Assembly (NCBI GenBank): GCA_013696265.1
Contig: JACCYX010000426.1
Coordinates: forward strand, 1 to 5,881
Source of the DNA: Chloroflexia bacterium
Lineage (GTDB): Bacteria > Chloroflexota > Chloroflexia > Thermomicrobiales > UBA6265
Direction of reading: 5' to 3'
Length of the DNA stretch: 5,881 nt
How positions within the stretch are numbered: position 1 is the stretch's first letter; each line of letters opens with the position of its first letter. The notes under the pieces are model-generated. The model was not told the DNA's origin, did no database searches, and saw nothing but the letters and a program-made list of their open reading frames with translations. The position numbers were made by a program, and so were the translations under genes. Shown here one piece after another: positions 5,469-5,881 of this stretch.

Positions 5469-5543
5469 TCCATCCGCTGGGCGGCCGGAGCGTCGATCCT
5501 CAACGCCGGGTTGTTCAAGGTCGAGGGCCTGCTGCCAGTGTAG
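5469..5543 (+). pseudogene. asd: Displaced 3'-end remnant of an asd gene
   Basis: Read in the asd frame this stretch gives SIRWAAGASILNAGLFKVEG followed by LLPV and TAG (5541-5543). It parallels the asd C-terminus TIRGAAGASILNAELFKVED. There is no upstream coding sequence: a TGA stands in frame a few codons before, and similarity fades before about 5469. Several of the 10 differences are silent (for example CTC to TTG and TTG to CTG, both Leu), so the copy diverged partly while under coding constraint or came from a related asd. It cannot make a functional enzyme. Confidence 0.85.
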
Positions 5544-5595
5544 GCATCAAGGCAAGTGGAACCTTCATCGCTAAAACGAACACACAACGAACTAG

Positions 5596-5665
5596 GGGCG
5601 GACCTGATTCGACCCGCGAACGAGATCTGACCGGGCGCGTACCTGGTCGAATCTGTCGTCCGCCC
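5596..5665. repeat. 70-nt GGGCGGAC-type inverted repeat element
   Basis: Left arm GGGCGGACCTGATTCGACC (5596-5614) pairs with right arm GGTCGAAT...GTCCGCCC (5645-5665). ATTCGACC/GGTCGAAT and GGGCGGAC/GTCCGCCC are exact, with a 2-nt offset between the two blocks. The interior is about 30 nt. The outer core GGGCGGAC is shared with the element at 3592-3670, and ATTCGACC also follows that element (3671-3678), so the two look related. Confidence 0.7.
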
Positions 5666-5697
5666 GTTTGGTGGCGATTCAAATCTAACCGTCCGCG

Positions 5698-5729
5698 GCG
5701 AACTGGGCGGACACCCTGTCCGTCTTCGC
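5698..5729. repeat. Nested hairpin
   Basis: CGGACA-CCC-TGTCCG (5708-5722) is enclosed by GCGAA (5698-5702) and TTCGC (5725-5729). It again carries the word GGGCGGACAC, as in the lysC-asd element, and may be a degenerate relative. Confidence 0.5.
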
Positions 5730-5750
5730 GCGAAAATCGTATGCGACCGG

Positions 5751-5836
5751 GGTACATCTGTACCGACAAATTCAAGGTAACCACAATATCTTGTGGTGTG
5801 CTCGACCACCGAACGGTGCGTTCACCCGTCGTTCGG
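5751..5836. repeat. Three tandem short hairpins
   Basis: GGTACA-TC-TGTACC (5751-5764), ACCACAA-TATC-TTGTGGT (5780-5797) and CCGAACG ... CGTTCGG (5809-5815/5830-5836, with GTG-CGTT-CAC nested inside) follow each other at short spacing. All arms are exact complements. They may form a structured RNA leading into the terminator-like hairpin at 5844-5877. Confidence 0.5.
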
Positions 5837-5843
5837 AGCGGGG

Positions 5844-5877
5844 AAGGGACGGGAAACCACCACAGGTCGTCCCTTTT
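5844..5877 (+). terminator. Terminator-like hairpin at the right edge
   Basis: AAGGGACG (5844-5851) pairs with CGTCCCTT (5868-5875), ending in a TTTT run (5874-5877). The 16-nt interior can add ACC/GGT (5856-5858/5865-5867). It lies 400 nt after the last gene, so it may end transcription from the cassette or act as an attenuator for a gene beyond the window. Confidence 0.5.
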
Positions 5878-5881
5878 CGAT

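Larger units (their letters stand above)
5544..5881. other. Gene-free stretch rich in inverted repeats
   Basis: No credible gene is seen on either strand over these 338 nt; open frames here cross the repeats and look random. What it does hold is listed separately: an inverted repeat at 5596-5665, a nested hairpin at 5698-5729, three short hairpins at 5751-5836 and a terminator-like hairpin at 5844-5877. Confidence 0.6.

Noticed and set aside
5375..5809. 144-codon minus-strand ORF
   Set aside because: It runs antisense through the end of the 77-aa gene, the asd remnant and the inverted repeat, with no ribosome site or recognisable domain.
5844..5881. T-box-type terminator at the right edge
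   Set aside because: The CGTCCCTTTT ending is reminiscent of T-box terminators, but the T-box consensus is absent on both strands in the visible sequence.

Overview
The window looks like a piece of a high-GC bacterial chromosome. The gene set, the arrangement lysC then asd, the leaderless-type starts (a -10 box about 7 nt before an ATG) and the GGGCGGAC-cored intergenic palindromes would fit Chloroflexota (Thermomicrobia-like) or another high-GC Gram-positive-related lineage. This placement is inference; there is no rRNA or other marker gene here.

Layout. (1) 1-758, minus strand: the ATPase subunit of an ABC-2-type exporter, cut by the left window edge. (2) 759-951: divergent intergenic region carrying the same TTGAGAGT word facing each gene. 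(3) 952-1650, plus: a regulator with two MerR-type DNA-binding domains (TioE-like architecture), the natural candidate to control the divergent exporter. (4) 1651-2129: a long leader region before the aspartokinase gene. It holds a promoter, a 36-codon leader ORF rich in Thr, Ile and Met codons that begins almost exactly at the predicted transcription start, an internal hairpin, and a strong intrinsic terminator (1947-1973). This reads as a ribosome-mediated attenuator. (5) 2130-3572: aspartate kinase. (6) 3592-3670: a 79-nt palindromic repeat element. (7) 3692-4750: aspartate-semialdehyde dehydrogenase. Genes 5 and 7 perform the two shared first steps of Lys/Thr/Met/Ile synthesis (aspartate to aspartyl phosphate to aspartate semialdehyde).

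(8) 4751-5468: a lower-GC two-gene cassette (122 aa and 77 aa, both uncharacterised) with its own promoter in the same leaderless geometry. It is followed at 5470-5537 by a second, ungapped copy (58/68 identical) of the last 68 coding bases of asd before its stop codon. The cassette is therefore bracketed by the true 3' end of asd and a displaced remnant of an asd 3' end, which suggests insertion at, or recombination with, the asd 3' end. (9) 5544-5881: no gene seen. This stretch holds another GGGCGGAC-type inverted repeat, several tandem hairpins and a terminator-like hairpin at 5844-5877, possibly the leader of a gene beyond the right edge.

The strongest candidates for something undescribed are the putative Thr/Ile attenuator with a leaderless leader peptide, and the asd-3'-end-flanked two-gene cassette.
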